From assembly GCF_031845265.1 (NCBI RefSeq), contig NZ_JAVRBG010000009.1, forward strand, positions 1-64,000: 64,000 bases of DNA. The letters are read 5' to 3'. The translations under genes and the position numbers were made by a program. The notes beneath the pieces are model-generated. The model was not told where the DNA came from. It did no database searches and was given only the letters and a program-made list of their open reading frames with translations. Position 1 is the stretch's first letter; each line of letters opens with the position of its first letter. The stretch comes from Mesonia ostreae. GTDB taxonomy: Bacteria; Bacteroidota; Bacteroidia; Flavobacteriales; Flavobacteriaceae. This document shows, piece after piece, positions 51,331-60,165 of this stretch.

Positions 51331-52782
51331 ATGAATAAATTTATAGTAGTTGACCAGCCTAAAGCTTGGCAATTTTTAGAAGAAAATGCACAAATCATTT
51401 CTGCAAAAGAATACCTTACTAACCCAGCTTATGCATCGCTTAAAAAGGCAAGAGTTTTTAATTTATGCAAGAAGTTTTCTTACCAATCTAAAGGATATTA
51501 TGTTTCTCTTTTAGCAGAAGCCAGAGGTCATTCGCCGTTACCTACCGTGAAAAATCTGGTAGATTTAGGTGCTTTGAAACTTGTAAAAATCGTTTCTGAA
51601 GAATTTGATGATCTCATTCAGCAGAGTTTAAAGAGTATCAAATCTAAAGAATTTACCCTAAGTATCTATTTTGGGCAAAATGTGGCCAAAAAGTACAAAG
51701 ACTTAAGTGCGATGATTCATCGTCATTTTCAAATTCCTTTTTTAAGAGTGAAATTCATTTTTACCAATAAATGGCAAATTCAACAAATTAAAGCTATTGA
51801 AGGGGCTGAAATTCCAGAAGATCATCAAGAAAGTTTAAAGTTATTTGCACAGCAATATTTTTCTAAAAAAAGATATGATATCGCACGTCCTTCCAAAACC
51901 ATGTATGATTTGGCTATTTTAGTGAAAGATGGGGATATAGCACCGCCAAGCAACGCAAAAGCTATTAAGAAATTTATAGAAATTGCAGAGAAAATGAATT
52001 TTTATGTAGAAGTGGTTACCCCAAAAGATTTATCAAGACTATCTTCTTTTGATGCATTGTTTATTAGACAGAGTACAGAAGTAATGAATGAAGCTTATGC
52101 TTTTGCACGTAAAGCGAAACAAGAAAATATAGCCATTGTAGACGAACCAGATGCAATTTTAAAATGCTGCAATAAGGTGTTTATGGCAGAAGCGCTGGAG
52201 CTTGCAGGTATTCCTGCTCCCAAAACCAAGATTGTTCATCAAGAGAATGTGCAAGCGGTTTTAGACGAGATTCAATTGCCTTGTGTCTTAAAAGCTCCAG
52301 ACTCTACCTTTTCTTTTGGAGTTAAAAAAGCCAAAACAGAGGATGAATATTATCAATTGGTGAAAGAGATGCTTAAAAGTTCTGAACTTATTATTGCGCA
52401 AGAGTTCTGTCCTTCAGATTATGATTGGCGTATAGGAATGTTAGATGGAGAAGCTTTTTACGCTTGTCGTTATTATATGGCGAAAGGACATTGGCAAATT
52501 TATAACTGGGATGCTAAAGAGAAGAAAGATCAAGATGGTAACGCCGATTGTTTACCTATAGAAGAAGTACCAAAACCAATTTTAGATGCTGCGATTAAAG
52601 CTACTAAAATTATGGGAAAAGGCCTTTTTGGTATTGATGTGAAAGAAATAGACGGTAAAGCTTTAGTAATAGAAATTAATGACAACCCTAATATTGATGC
52701 CGACGTAGAAGATGCCTATTATGGAGATAAAATTTATACTAAAATTTTAGAAGCACTAATTAAACGTTTAAATGAAAAATAA
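51331..52782 (+). CDS. RimK-family ATP-grasp ligase with N-terminal extension (RLAN-type)
   Basis: A 483-residue cytosolic ligase. The N-terminal ~185 residues match the RLAN-like domain that accompanies many RimK-type ATP-grasps (YKDLSAMIHRHFQIPFLRVKF). The C-terminal half is an ATP-grasp: PCVLKAPDSTFSFGVKKAK, IIAQEFCPSDYDWRIGMLDG, and GIDVKEIDGKALVIEINDNPN with the metal-binding Glu/Asn residues. Members ligate amino acids such as glutamate to a carboxylate; the acceptor is unknown. It overlaps the GCS2 gene by 11 bp and starts an operon of three, following a terminator. Confidence 0.92.
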   Translation: MNKFIVVDQPKAWQFLEENAQIISAKEYLTNPAYASLKKARVFNLCKKFSYQSKGYYVSLLAEARGHSPLPTVKNLVDLGALKLVKIVSEEFDDLIQQSLKSIKSKEFTLSIYFGQNVAKKYKDLSAMIHRHFQIPFLRVKFIFTNKWQIQQIKAIEGAEIPEDHQESLKLFAQQYFSKKRYDIARPSKTMYDLAILVKDGDIAPPSNAKAIKKFIEIAEKMNFYVEVVTPKDLSRLSSFDALFIRQSTEVMNEAYAFARKAKQENIAIVDEPDAILKCCNKVFMAEALELAGIPAPKTKIVHQENVQAVLDEIQLPCVLKAPDSTFSFGVKKAKTEDEYYQLVKEMLKSSELIIAQEFCPSDYDWRIGMLDGEAFYACRYYMAKGHWQIYNWDAKEKKDQDGNADCLPIEEVPKPILDAAIKATKIMGKGLFGIDVKEIDGKALVIEINDNPNIDADVEDAYYGDKIYTKILEALIKRLNEK

Positions 52783-53995
52783 GAAATACCATTTATTTGA
52801 AGTGGTGGGGATAGAACTTGAGTATATGCTTGTGGAGCAGGATACTCTAAAAATAGCTCCCCGTGTGGATGAATTATTTACGCTCAAATGCGGAAGTATT
52901 ACTTCTGATATAGAAAATGGAACGATTGCTTGGAGTAACGAATTGGTGGCGCATGTAATCGAAATTAAAACCAATGGTCCTTCGTCCCAATTGAAGCAAT
53001 TGGCAGATGATTTTCATAAAAATATCAAAGAAATCAATGCGTTACTGCACCAAAAGAAATTGCAATTATTACCCACAGCTTCACATCCTTTTATGAATCC
53101 TTTGAAAGAAACCCTTCTCTGGAAACATAGTTATAGTGAAGTTTACGAGTTATATAACCGTATTTTCAACTGTAAAGGTCATGGTTGGTCTAATGTGCAA
53201 AGTATGCACATCAATCTTCCGTTTTATGATATGCAGGAGTTTGAACAATTGCACGCTGCCATACGTGTTTTATTGCCTATAATTCCGGCTTTAACAGCGA
53301 GTTCTCCCATTTTGGAGGGAAAGCTTACGGGTTTTCTAGATACGCGTTTGGAATATTATAAAAACAATCAAAAGAAAATTCCAGTGATGACAGGAAAAGT
53401 AATTCCAGAGCAGGTATTCTCTTTTAATGAATATAATCAAAAGATCTTTAAACCTATTCAAGAAGCGATTCAACCTTACGACACTGAAAAAGTGTTGGGT
53501 CATTTATTTTTAAATTCTCGTGGTGCCATAGCTCGATTTGATAGAAATGCCATCGAAATAAGAATTATTGATTTGCAAGAGTGTCCTAAAGCAGATTTGG
53601 CTGTGGCGGAATTGATCATAGCATGTTTAAAATTTATGATTACTGAATTAGATCTAAATCAATTAAAATCTTGGCACGAAGATGAATTATTTTCTATTTT
53701 TAATCAAGTGATTTCTGAAGGAAACCAAGTAATACTTTCAAATTCTTTTACAAGTTTGTTTGGGATGAACGCAGAGAGAGCTTCGGTTAAGCAGTTGTGG
53801 GAATTTCTATATAATAAAGTGATTTATGTATTATCCAAAGATGCTCAACAGACTATCCTATGGATTTTAAAGGAAGGTTCTCTATCTGAACGAATTTTAA
53901 AAGCCATCAATGATGATTCATCCGAAAAAAGAATTAAGGAAGTTTATCATCAATTGGGAGAATGTTTAGCAAGTAATCAATTATTTAAACCTTGA
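52772..53995 (+). CDS. GCS2-family glutamate-cysteine ligase-like enzyme
   Basis: A 407-residue member of the GCS2 carboxylate-amine ligase superfamily (GIELEYMLVE, SSQLKQLADDFHKNIKEI, and GWSNVQSMHINLPF, with acidic and His residues for metal-ATP). It ligates an amino acid to a gamma- or alpha-carboxylate; not certain to use cysteine. It overlaps both neighbours (11 bp with the ATP-grasp, 4 bp with the amidohydrolase), so the three enzymes should act on one pathway. The 4-bp junction at the downstream end is TTGA. Confidence 0.88.
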   Translation: MKNKKYHLFEVVGIELEYMLVEQDTLKIAPRVDELFTLKCGSITSDIENGTIAWSNELVAHVIEIKTNGPSSQLKQLADDFHKNIKEINALLHQKKLQLLPTASHPFMNPLKETLLWKHSYSEVYELYNRIFNCKGHGWSNVQSMHINLPFYDMQEFEQLHAAIRVLLPIIPALTASSPILEGKLTGFLDTRLEYYKNNQKKIPVMTGKVIPEQVFSFNEYNQKIFKPIQEAIQPYDTEKVLGHLFLNSRGAIARFDRNAIEIRIIDLQECPKADLAVAELIIACLKFMITELDLNQLKSWHEDELFSIFNQVISEGNQVILSNSFTSLFGMNAERASVKQLWEFLYNKVIYVLSKDAQQTILWILKEGSLSERILKAINDDSSEKRIKEVYHQLGECLASNQLFKP

Positions 53996-54666
53996 AATTA
54001 GTAATTACCTGTGAGCACGGCGGAAACAAAATTCCATCGGCTTACGCTTTTGCATTTAAGGAACATACAGATATTTTAAAATCTCATAGAGGATGGGATT
54101 TAGGTATATTAGACGTGTTCGATTTTGTTAAAGAAGAAGCAAATTTTTATAAAGCTTCACGAATATCAAGGCTTTTAATTGAAAATAATAGATCTCTACA
54201 TCATAAAGATTTATTTTCGCCTTACACTAAGATCTTATCTAAGCTTCAAAAAAAACACATTATAGACCAACATTATTTATCTTATCGGATGGAGGTGGAG
54301 CAAGAAATAAAAAAATTTCTTGATCAAGGAGAAAAGGTGTTGCATTTATCTTTGCATTCTTTTACCCCCCAATTAAACGGTGAAATAAGAACTACAGATC
54401 TAAGTTTTCTTTATAATCCTAAAAGAGATGAAGAAAAGTTTTGGATACTTAAAATGAGAAAATCTTGGAAAATCCTTTCAAACTTAAAGCTTAGGTTAAA
54501 TTATCCTTATTTAGGAACGGCAGATGGGTTTACCACCTATCTACGGAAACAATTTCCTGAAAGGTATAGTGGAATTGAAATAGAACTCAATCAAAGCTTG
54601 CTAAAGCAAGGTCAATTTTCTCTACTTTTGAAGCAAAATCTTAAAACTATGATACAGCAACTATAA
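53992..54666 (+). CDS. N-formylglutamate amidohydrolase family protein, TTG start
   Basis: A 224-residue member of the FGase (HutG2-like) family, with the signature N-terminus LVITCEHGGNKIPSAYA (metal His/Glu) and SLHSFTPQLNG with the second His. It starts with TTG overlapping the GCS2 stop. It is not part of the hut operon at 38 kb, which already has its own HutG. The context suggests it cleaves a peptide or amide product, perhaps reversing or trimming the ligase reactions. The 3' end overlaps the convergent rluE-like gene by 6 bp. Confidence 0.88.
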   Translation: MKLVITCEHGGNKIPSAYAFAFKEHTDILKSHRGWDLGILDVFDFVKEEANFYKASRISRLLIENNRSLHHKDLFSPYTKILSKLQKKHIIDQHYLSYRMEVEQEIKKFLDQGEKVLHLSLHSFTPQLNGEIRTTDLSFLYNPKRDEEKFWILKMRKSWKILSNLKLRLNYPYLGTADGFTTYLRKQFPERYSGIEIELNQSLLKQGQFSLLLKQNLKTMIQQL

Positions 54667-55245
54667 AAATTTCTCATTAATTTCTTGGGTGATTTCCCTC
54701 ACTTCTCCGGCTTGCATTTCATCAATAAAAATTTCGCCTATTCTCACGCGAACTAAGCGAAGCGTGGGAAAACCAACGGCCGCAGTCATTTTTTTTACCT
54801 GTCTAAATTTTCCTTCTTTTAAAGTAATAGATGCCCAACTTGTTGGTCCGTGGCGCTTGTCTCTTACTTTTTTTGCTCTTTCTGGTAATAATGGAGGATC
54901 AGTAAGAAGCTTAGCTTTGCAAGGCAGGGTTTGATACTTTTTGCCGTGAATGCTAATTTCTATTCCTTTTTGAAGTTCATTGATGGCTTCTTGAGTAACG
55001 ATTCCGTCTACTTGCACATAATATTCCTTTTCAAACGATCTCGATAGAATGTGATGACTCATTTTACCATCTGTGGTAAGAATAAGTAATCCTTCAGAAT
55101 CTTCGTCTAAACGACCTACAGACATTGTTTCTGGGGGAAAGTTATGTAATTCTCCTAATTTTTTCTTGTTTTTTCTCTTTTGCTCATTACTAATAAACTG
55201 ACTTATGTATCCGTAAGGTTTATAGATTTTAAAATGTTGATGCAT
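54661..55245 (-). CDS. Pseudouridine synthase (RsuA/RluE-type)
   Basis: A 194-residue enzyme that isomerises a uridine in rRNA. The catalytic Asp lies in GRLDEDSEGLLILTTDG, and KEYYVQVDGIV and GKFRQVKKMTAAVGFPTLRLVR complete the fold. It is shorter than RsuA because the N-terminal S4 domain is absent, fitting RluE. Its start overlaps the stop of the HerA-like gene by 1 bp (TAATG), indicating coupling. Confidence 0.9.
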   Translation of the reverse strand: MHQHFKIYKPYGYISQFISNEQKRKNKKKLGELHNFPPETMSVGRLDEDSEGLLILTTDGKMSHHILSRSFEKEYYVQVDGIVTQEAINELQKGIEISIHGKKYQTLPCKAKLLTDPPLLPERAKKVRDKRHGPTSWASITLKEGKFRQVKKMTAAVGFPTLRLVRVRIGEIFIDEMQAGEVREITQEINEKFL

Positions 55246-56765
55246 TATTTAAAGGCTTTATTTAAAATACTCATCACCCCACGAATAAAAGTTGCGCTAG
55301 TAATTACTTTTAAGATATGATCTGTAGGAGACTTTCCGTAACTTTTTGAGGCTTCTTTTTCTACTACTTTACGTTGTTCTTTTGCTTTCTCTTTTTGACT
55401 TTCTTCTTTGGCCAATTTTATTTTATTGGTAAGTATTTCATAAGCGCTCTCTCGGTTAACAGGGGTATTGTATTTATTAATTAAGCTAGAAGATTGCAGT
55501 GTTTCGTCAATTTCTGACGGATTAAGTATATCCATTCTGCTCATAGGTGCCCTCAGCATTGTCGCTGCTAGGGGAGTAGGGCGGCCTTTTTCATCTAAGG
55601 CGGTCACTAATGCTTCTCCAATTCCTAAAGAGGTTAAAACTTCTTCAGTTTTATAAAAATCTGATAAAGGATAATTTTGAGCGGTTAGTTTGATGGCTTT
55701 ACGATCATTTGCGGTAAAAGCTCTTAACGCATGCTGAATTTTAAGTCCGAGCTGACTTAAAACTTCACTAGGAATATCGGTCGGATTTTGTGTTATAAAG
55801 TAGATTCCAACTCCTTTAGAACGAATAAGTTTTATGATGCTTTCAATTTGACTTAATAATGCTTTTGAAGCATTTTTAAAAATAAGATGCGCTTCATCGA
55901 TAAACATGACCAATTCAGGAGTGTCACTATCTCCTTTTTCTGGAAAAGTAGAATAAATTTCAGCCAAAAGACTCAGCATAAAAGTGGAAAATAAAGCGGG
56001 TTTATCCTGAATATCGGTTAACCGAATAATATTAATAAATGCTTCTCCGCTTGCATTTTTTTTAAGCAAATCATTTACTTCAAAAGAGGGCTCTCCAAAA
56101 AATAGATCTGCTCCTTGTTGCTCTAAAGCTACAATTTTTCTTAAAATAGCACCTGTAGAAGCTTTAGAAACTCGGCCATATTCTTTTTCAAAAGCATCTT
56201 CCCCTTCTTCTGTAATGTAACGAACTAATTTTTTAAGATCTTCTAAATCTAATAAGGGCATTTCGTGGTCGTCACAAAACTTAAAGATAATTGCTAAGAT
56301 TCCGGTTTGTGTAGGACTTAAATCTAAAATCCGCGAAAGCAAAACTGGTCCGAATTCACTTACAGTAGCTCTTAATTTGACTCCCTTTTGTTCCGAAAGA
56401 GATAAAATTTCAACAGGTGAGGCCTTAGCTTCGTATTCAAAACCAATTCTCTGATGTCTTTTAGCTAACTTTTCGGCATTAGTGGAAGCTTTTGCTAAAC
56501 CACTTAAATCTCCTTTCATATCCATTAACACGACAGGAACTCCTTTTTGTGAAAGGTTCTCTGCTAATATTTGGAGCGTTTTAGTTTTTCCTGTTCCAGT
56601 AGCGCCAGCTATTAAACCATGCCTATTTAAAGTTTTTAAAGGAATTTTTACAGAAGCATTGGGATGGGGTTCGCCGTTAAGCATAGCAGCTCCTAAATAA
56701 ATAAATTCTCCTTTGGTTTTATATCCTTTTTGTATATGCTGAATAAAAGAATCTTGTTGTTCCAT
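55245..56765 (-). CDS. HerA/DUF853-family ATPase (YjgR-like)
   Basis: A 506-residue P-loop ATPase: Walker A GATGTGKT (residues 54-61), Walker B PELVMFIDEAHLIF, sensor-like QNPTDIPSEVL and a charged C-terminal tail. The family (YjgR, DUF853) is related to HerA DNA translocases and VirB4, but its role is unsettled. It is translationally coupled to the rluE-like gene (TAATG). The partial iterated palindrome (56330-56340) lies inside. Confidence 0.9.
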   Translation of the reverse strand: MEQQDSFIQHIQKGYKTKGEFIYLGAAMLNGEPHPNASVKIPLKTLNRHGLIAGATGTGKTKTLQILAENLSQKGVPVVLMDMKGDLSGLAKASTNAEKLAKRHQRIGFEYEAKASPVEILSLSEQKGVKLRATVSEFGPVLLSRILDLSPTQTGILAIIFKFCDDHEMPLLDLEDLKKLVRYITEEGEDAFEKEYGRVSKASTGAILRKIVALEQQGADLFFGEPSFEVNDLLKKNASGEAFINIIRLTDIQDKPALFSTFMLSLLAEIYSTFPEKGDSDTPELVMFIDEAHLIFKNASKALLSQIESIIKLIRSKGVGIYFITQNPTDIPSEVLSQLGLKIQHALRAFTANDRKAIKLTAQNYPLSDFYKTEEVLTSLGIGEALVTALDEKGRPTPLAATMLRAPMSRMDILNPSEIDETLQSSSLINKYNTPVNRESAYEILTNKIKLAKEESQKEKAKEQRKVVEKEASKSYGKSPTDHILKVITSATFIRGVMSILNKAFK

Positions 56766-56810
56766 ATGTATGGTGTAAAGCGGGTTAAAAATTTCGAAGT
56801 TAAACTAAAA

Positions 56811-56834
56811 AAGCTCTATCCTAGGATAGAGCTT
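56811..56834 (-). terminator. Terminator of the T9SS metalloprotease gene
   Basis: A perfect 24-bp palindrome with halves AAGCTCTATCCT and AGGATAGAGCTT, running on the minus strand into six T. It lies 25 bp past the protease stop. Confidence 0.85.
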
Positions 56835-56858
56835 TAAATATAAAAATATATATTTTAT

Positions 56859-59120
56859 TTACTCAACAATTAATTTCTTTACAGATTCTTGAGAACCGTT
56901 AGAAACCTTAAGAATATAAATTCCTGATTGAGGTTGATTTAAATTTATGTTTTTTGTTAATGACTCCGAAGTAGAAATGGTAGAAGTACTAATTAATCTT
57001 CCTCTTAAGTCATAAACTTTAGCTGAATATTTTTCTCCTGAAGCTTCATTAAAATTGATAGTAAAACTTCCGTTGTTAGGATTAGGATATACAGAGTAAA
57101 GCTGAGACAATTCATTAGAATCTGTTGCAAGTACATTAGTAATTCTAAAGAAACCTTCATTTACTGCGTAAAAAACATTATTTGTTCCTTTAATCTTTAA
57201 CTTACAAATAGAAGAAGATTGTCCCGCTGGCATTAGTACCATAGCAGAACCGTTGTTAGTTACTCCAGAAGCAGCTAAAACATCATAATCTATTCCTGCA
57301 TTGTAAGAAACATAAATGTCAACAGTAGAAGTGTTGATTCCATTTCCAGTTGTTCCTGCAACATCCCAAGTTACTTCTGTAGTCTCATATTGATCGTAGC
57401 TAAGACCAGATGTATTTTGAGAAGTCACTTTAAAAGGACCCGTATTGGCAACACTAACACTCACATCATCTCTATCACTTTGTCCACCAACTACATTGTT
57501 ATCTCTTACAGTTACAGCAAATTCGTAATCTCTGGCCACATTACCAATTACTTCCCATGTTGGGGTTAAAATGCCGTTATTAACGCTTGAAGCATTAGGA
57601 AAAGAACGTGTTGGAGATTCCATTGGACTCAAGGATCTAAAAGCAGCACCTTGAGTAGAAGTTGTAGTAGGTGGAGCTGGTGCAAGTTCATTGTCTATCT
57701 GTTCCCAGCAATAGGTTAAATTGTCTCCATCTGCATCCGTAGCCTGAGCCGTTAATTCGAAAGCAGTTCCGTAAGGAATTGTGTAATCTGGTGTTGAAGT
57801 TATACTAGGGGCATTATTTGCAATGTTTATTTCTTGAGCGCAATTGCTACCACTTAATAAAGTTACATTAGTATAGATATTATTAATACTTACCGCATGA
57901 AAATGAGGGTCACTAGAAAACTGTACATTTTCTCCAGCACATAAGCCTGCGTAAGCCATAATTGTAGATCCACTTCCTGGCTCTACAGCTGTAGCATTAG
58001 TTCTATTTGGTCCGCAAGAATTAGTATCAGAATTAAAAGTATGGGTAGCTGAAAATTGGTGTCCAACCTCGTGAGCTACAAAATCAACGGCATAAGCATC
58101 TCCAATTGGTGCAGTAATACCAGTTACTCCTCTTGCTTTTCCTTGATTACTACATACAGAGAATAATTGAGCTAAACCGCCAGCTCCAGTACTAAACGTA
58201 TGACCAATATCATAATTAGCAGTACCTACAAATCCATCAATCACAGTTTGACTCTGGTTAATTAAAACCTGTGTATTGTTATTGTCAAATGGGTCAGTAG
58301 TGCCGTCTAAGTAAATAATGTTTTCATTATCTACCAAAGTAAAAGTTACAGCTGCGTCTCTTTCATAGATTACATTTAATCTATCCACAACCGCAACAAT
58401 GGCTGCTACTACCGCTTGTTTTTTTACAGCATCTGAGCTACCACCATTTCCTGTTTGGCCAACGTGATACGAAGAATACTCTCCCGTAGCTGCAACAGCC
58501 AATCTGTAACTTCTTAATTTAGAATCATTCACATCTGCCAGGTTAGAAGTGTTGTTGTTTGATGCATTCGCTTCTTCCTCTGCTTGTTCATCAAATAAAC
58601 AAGTGAAATCTAAGTTATTAACAGTATTTTTTCTAAAAAACACTTGATATTCCTTTCCAGTAGAAGTATAAGGATTAATATATAGGTAGCCATTCGCAGT
58701 AGAAACGGAAGCAAACATACCTTCAGCTGTTAAGGTAATTCTTATACTACTTTTTTTATCTTTAGAAGTACCAACATATGAAGAAATAGCGGGATATTTA
58801 GTAGCCATTTCATCGCTCATGGTTTGAGCCTTATACATCGTAAAACTTTGATAATTAGAGTTTCCTACAGGAAAAGTTAATTCTAGATCACTAGTAATTC
58901 CTTGAAATCTAAAGGGAGCTTGTAAAATCTCATTCTTAAAAGTAGCTAAATTTAAGTTGTACACTTCAAATTTATTTATACTCGTAACACTTTCTCTAAT
59001 ATCATTTTGGTTCACTTCATTCACATCACTTTCTGTCCAAAAATTTCTGTTTTGAGCAAATACGAAAGTGGGTAAAGCTATCATAATCAATAGCAAATTT
59101 GTAATTTTTTTGTTTTTCAT
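56859..59120 (-). CDS. Secreted reprolysin-like zinc metalloprotease with T9SS sorting signal
   Basis: A 753-residue secreted protease with a signal peptide (MKNKKITNLLLIMIALPTFVFAQ). A propeptide-like region (about 25-200) precedes an M12B-like catalytic domain with HEVGHQFSATHTF (HExxHxxxxxH zinc motif, near residue 350). Cadherin/PKD-like beta domains follow (YTIPYGTAFELTAQATDADGD), then the C-terminal T9SS type A sorting domain (SVYPNPNNGSFTINF, ending KKLIVE). The catalytic Met-turn lies near STIMAYAGLC. It is exported to the cell surface and probably degrades proteins for nutrition. It is a lone gene with its own terminator. Confidence 0.94.
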   Translation of the reverse strand: MKNKKITNLLLIMIALPTFVFAQNRNFWTESDVNEVNQNDIRESVTSINKFEVYNLNLATFKNEILQAPFRFQGITSDLELTFPVGNSNYQSFTMYKAQTMSDEMATKYPAISSYVGTSKDKKSSIRITLTAEGMFASVSTANGYLYINPYTSTGKEYQVFFRKNTVNNLDFTCLFDEQAEEEANASNNNTSNLADVNDSKLRSYRLAVAATGEYSSYHVGQTGNGGSSDAVKKQAVVAAIVAVVDRLNVIYERDAAVTFTLVDNENIIYLDGTTDPFDNNNTQVLINQSQTVIDGFVGTANYDIGHTFSTGAGGLAQLFSVCSNQGKARGVTGITAPIGDAYAVDFVAHEVGHQFSATHTFNSDTNSCGPNRTNATAVEPGSGSTIMAYAGLCAGENVQFSSDPHFHAVSINNIYTNVTLLSGSNCAQEINIANNAPSITSTPDYTIPYGTAFELTAQATDADGDNLTYCWEQIDNELAPAPPTTTSTQGAAFRSLSPMESPTRSFPNASSVNNGILTPTWEVIGNVARDYEFAVTVRDNNVVGGQSDRDDVSVSVANTGPFKVTSQNTSGLSYDQYETTEVTWDVAGTTGNGINTSTVDIYVSYNAGIDYDVLAASGVTNNGSAMVLMPAGQSSSICKLKIKGTNNVFYAVNEGFFRITNVLATDSNELSQLYSVYPNPNNGSFTINFNEASGEKYSAKVYDLRGRLISTSTISTSESLTKNINLNQPQSGIYILKVSNGSQESVKKLIVE

Positions 59121-59259
59121 AATTTCATTTTAAAATATAGCCATAAATATACGGCTCAAATCTCATTATCTAAAGTATTTAGTAGATTTTTTATGCTAAA
59201 TTAAAGAATCATTGTCTTTGATTTCCTATTTTTACCTAACTAAAAAAATAAAAAAAATT

Positions 59260-60105
59260 ATGAGAAAGTTTACATTTCTATTGGTTTGTATTTTATTTGC
59301 AGGTGTTTCATCTGCGCAAATTCAAACGCCGCAACCTAGTCCAAGCGCTAAAATGGAGCAAATGGTGGGTCTAACAAACATTGAATTGGAATACTCTAGA
59401 CCTTCTATGAGAGGGAGAGAAGTTTTTGGAAATTTGGTTCCTTACGATAAAATGTGGAGAACTGGAGCAAATACCAATACAACAATCTCTTTTAGTGATG
59501 ATGTAAAGATAGGAGGAGAAAAACTTCCTGCTGGAACTTACGCAATCTTTACAGTGCCACACAAAAATAATTGGGATGTTATTTTTTATTCAGATTCAAA
59601 TAATTGGGGGCTTCCAGAAAAGTGGAATGAGAGTAAAGTAGCTTTAAAAGCTAGTGCTGAGTCTCAAAAAATGCCGATGGAAATGGAAACATTTACTATG
59701 GTTATTGATGATTTAACGAACAACTCTGCCGTGATTAGCTTTCTATGGGGAGATACAGCTGCCTCTTTTACGGTAGATGTTCCTACAAAAGATAAAACTA
59801 TGGCTAATATTGAAAAGGCTCTTAATGGACCTACCGCAAGTGATTATTATGCTTCTGCAGTATATTATTACGAAGAAGGAAAAGACATCAAACAAGCTTT
59901 AGAGTGGATCAATAAGTCAGTGGATATGCAGAAAAACACTCCTTATTATATGTTAAGAAAAAAATCTTTAATTGAAGCTAAAGCAGGAAAGAAAAAAGAA
60001 GCGATTGCTACAGCTAAAGAATCATTAGCTGGTGCTAAAAAAGCTGGAAATAAGGATTATGTAAAAATGAATGAAGATTCATTAAAAGAGTGGGGAGCTA
60101 AATAA
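59260..60105 (+). CDS. DUF2911 periplasmic protein with TPR-like C-terminus
   Basis: A 281-residue secreted protein started at the ATG at 59260 (signal MRKFTFLLVCILFAGVSSAQ); the TTG at 59212 only adds a non-family stretch. The DUF2911 domain (about 20-165) has the strong VGLTNIELEYSRPSMRGREV and YDKMWRTGANTNTTI signatures. The C-terminal ~100 residues are helical with TPR-like spacing (DYYASAVYYYEEGKDIKQAL). Function is unknown; the family is common in Bacteroidetes. Confidence 0.85.
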   Translation: MRKFTFLLVCILFAGVSSAQIQTPQPSPSAKMEQMVGLTNIELEYSRPSMRGREVFGNLVPYDKMWRTGANTNTTISFSDDVKIGGEKLPAGTYAIFTVPHKNNWDVIFYSDSNNWGLPEKWNESKVALKASAESQKMPMEMETFTMVIDDLTNNSAVISFLWGDTAASFTVDVPTKDKTMANIEKALNGPTASDYYASAVYYYEEGKDIKQALEWINKSVDMQKNTPYYMLRKKSLIEAKAGKKKEAIATAKESLAGAKKAGNKDYVKMNEDSLKEWGAK

Positions 60106-60130
60106 ATCTTAGTTCAAAATATAATTATTA

Positions 60131-60165
60131 AATAAGGAAGTAATTTTTTACTTCCTTATTTTTTT
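60131..60165. terminator. Shared bidirectional terminator
   Basis: AATAAGGAAGTAA and TTACTTCCTTATT pair perfectly around a 4-nt loop, followed by T on the plus strand and A-rich sequence on the other side. It serves the DUF2911 gene and overlaps the stop of the convergent symporter gene. Confidence 0.9.

Noticed and set aside
53992..54666. Assigning the second FGase to the hut pathway
   Set aside because: A complete hutI-hutG pair is at 37.8-40.0 kb, and this gene is overlapped by the two ligases, not by hut genes.
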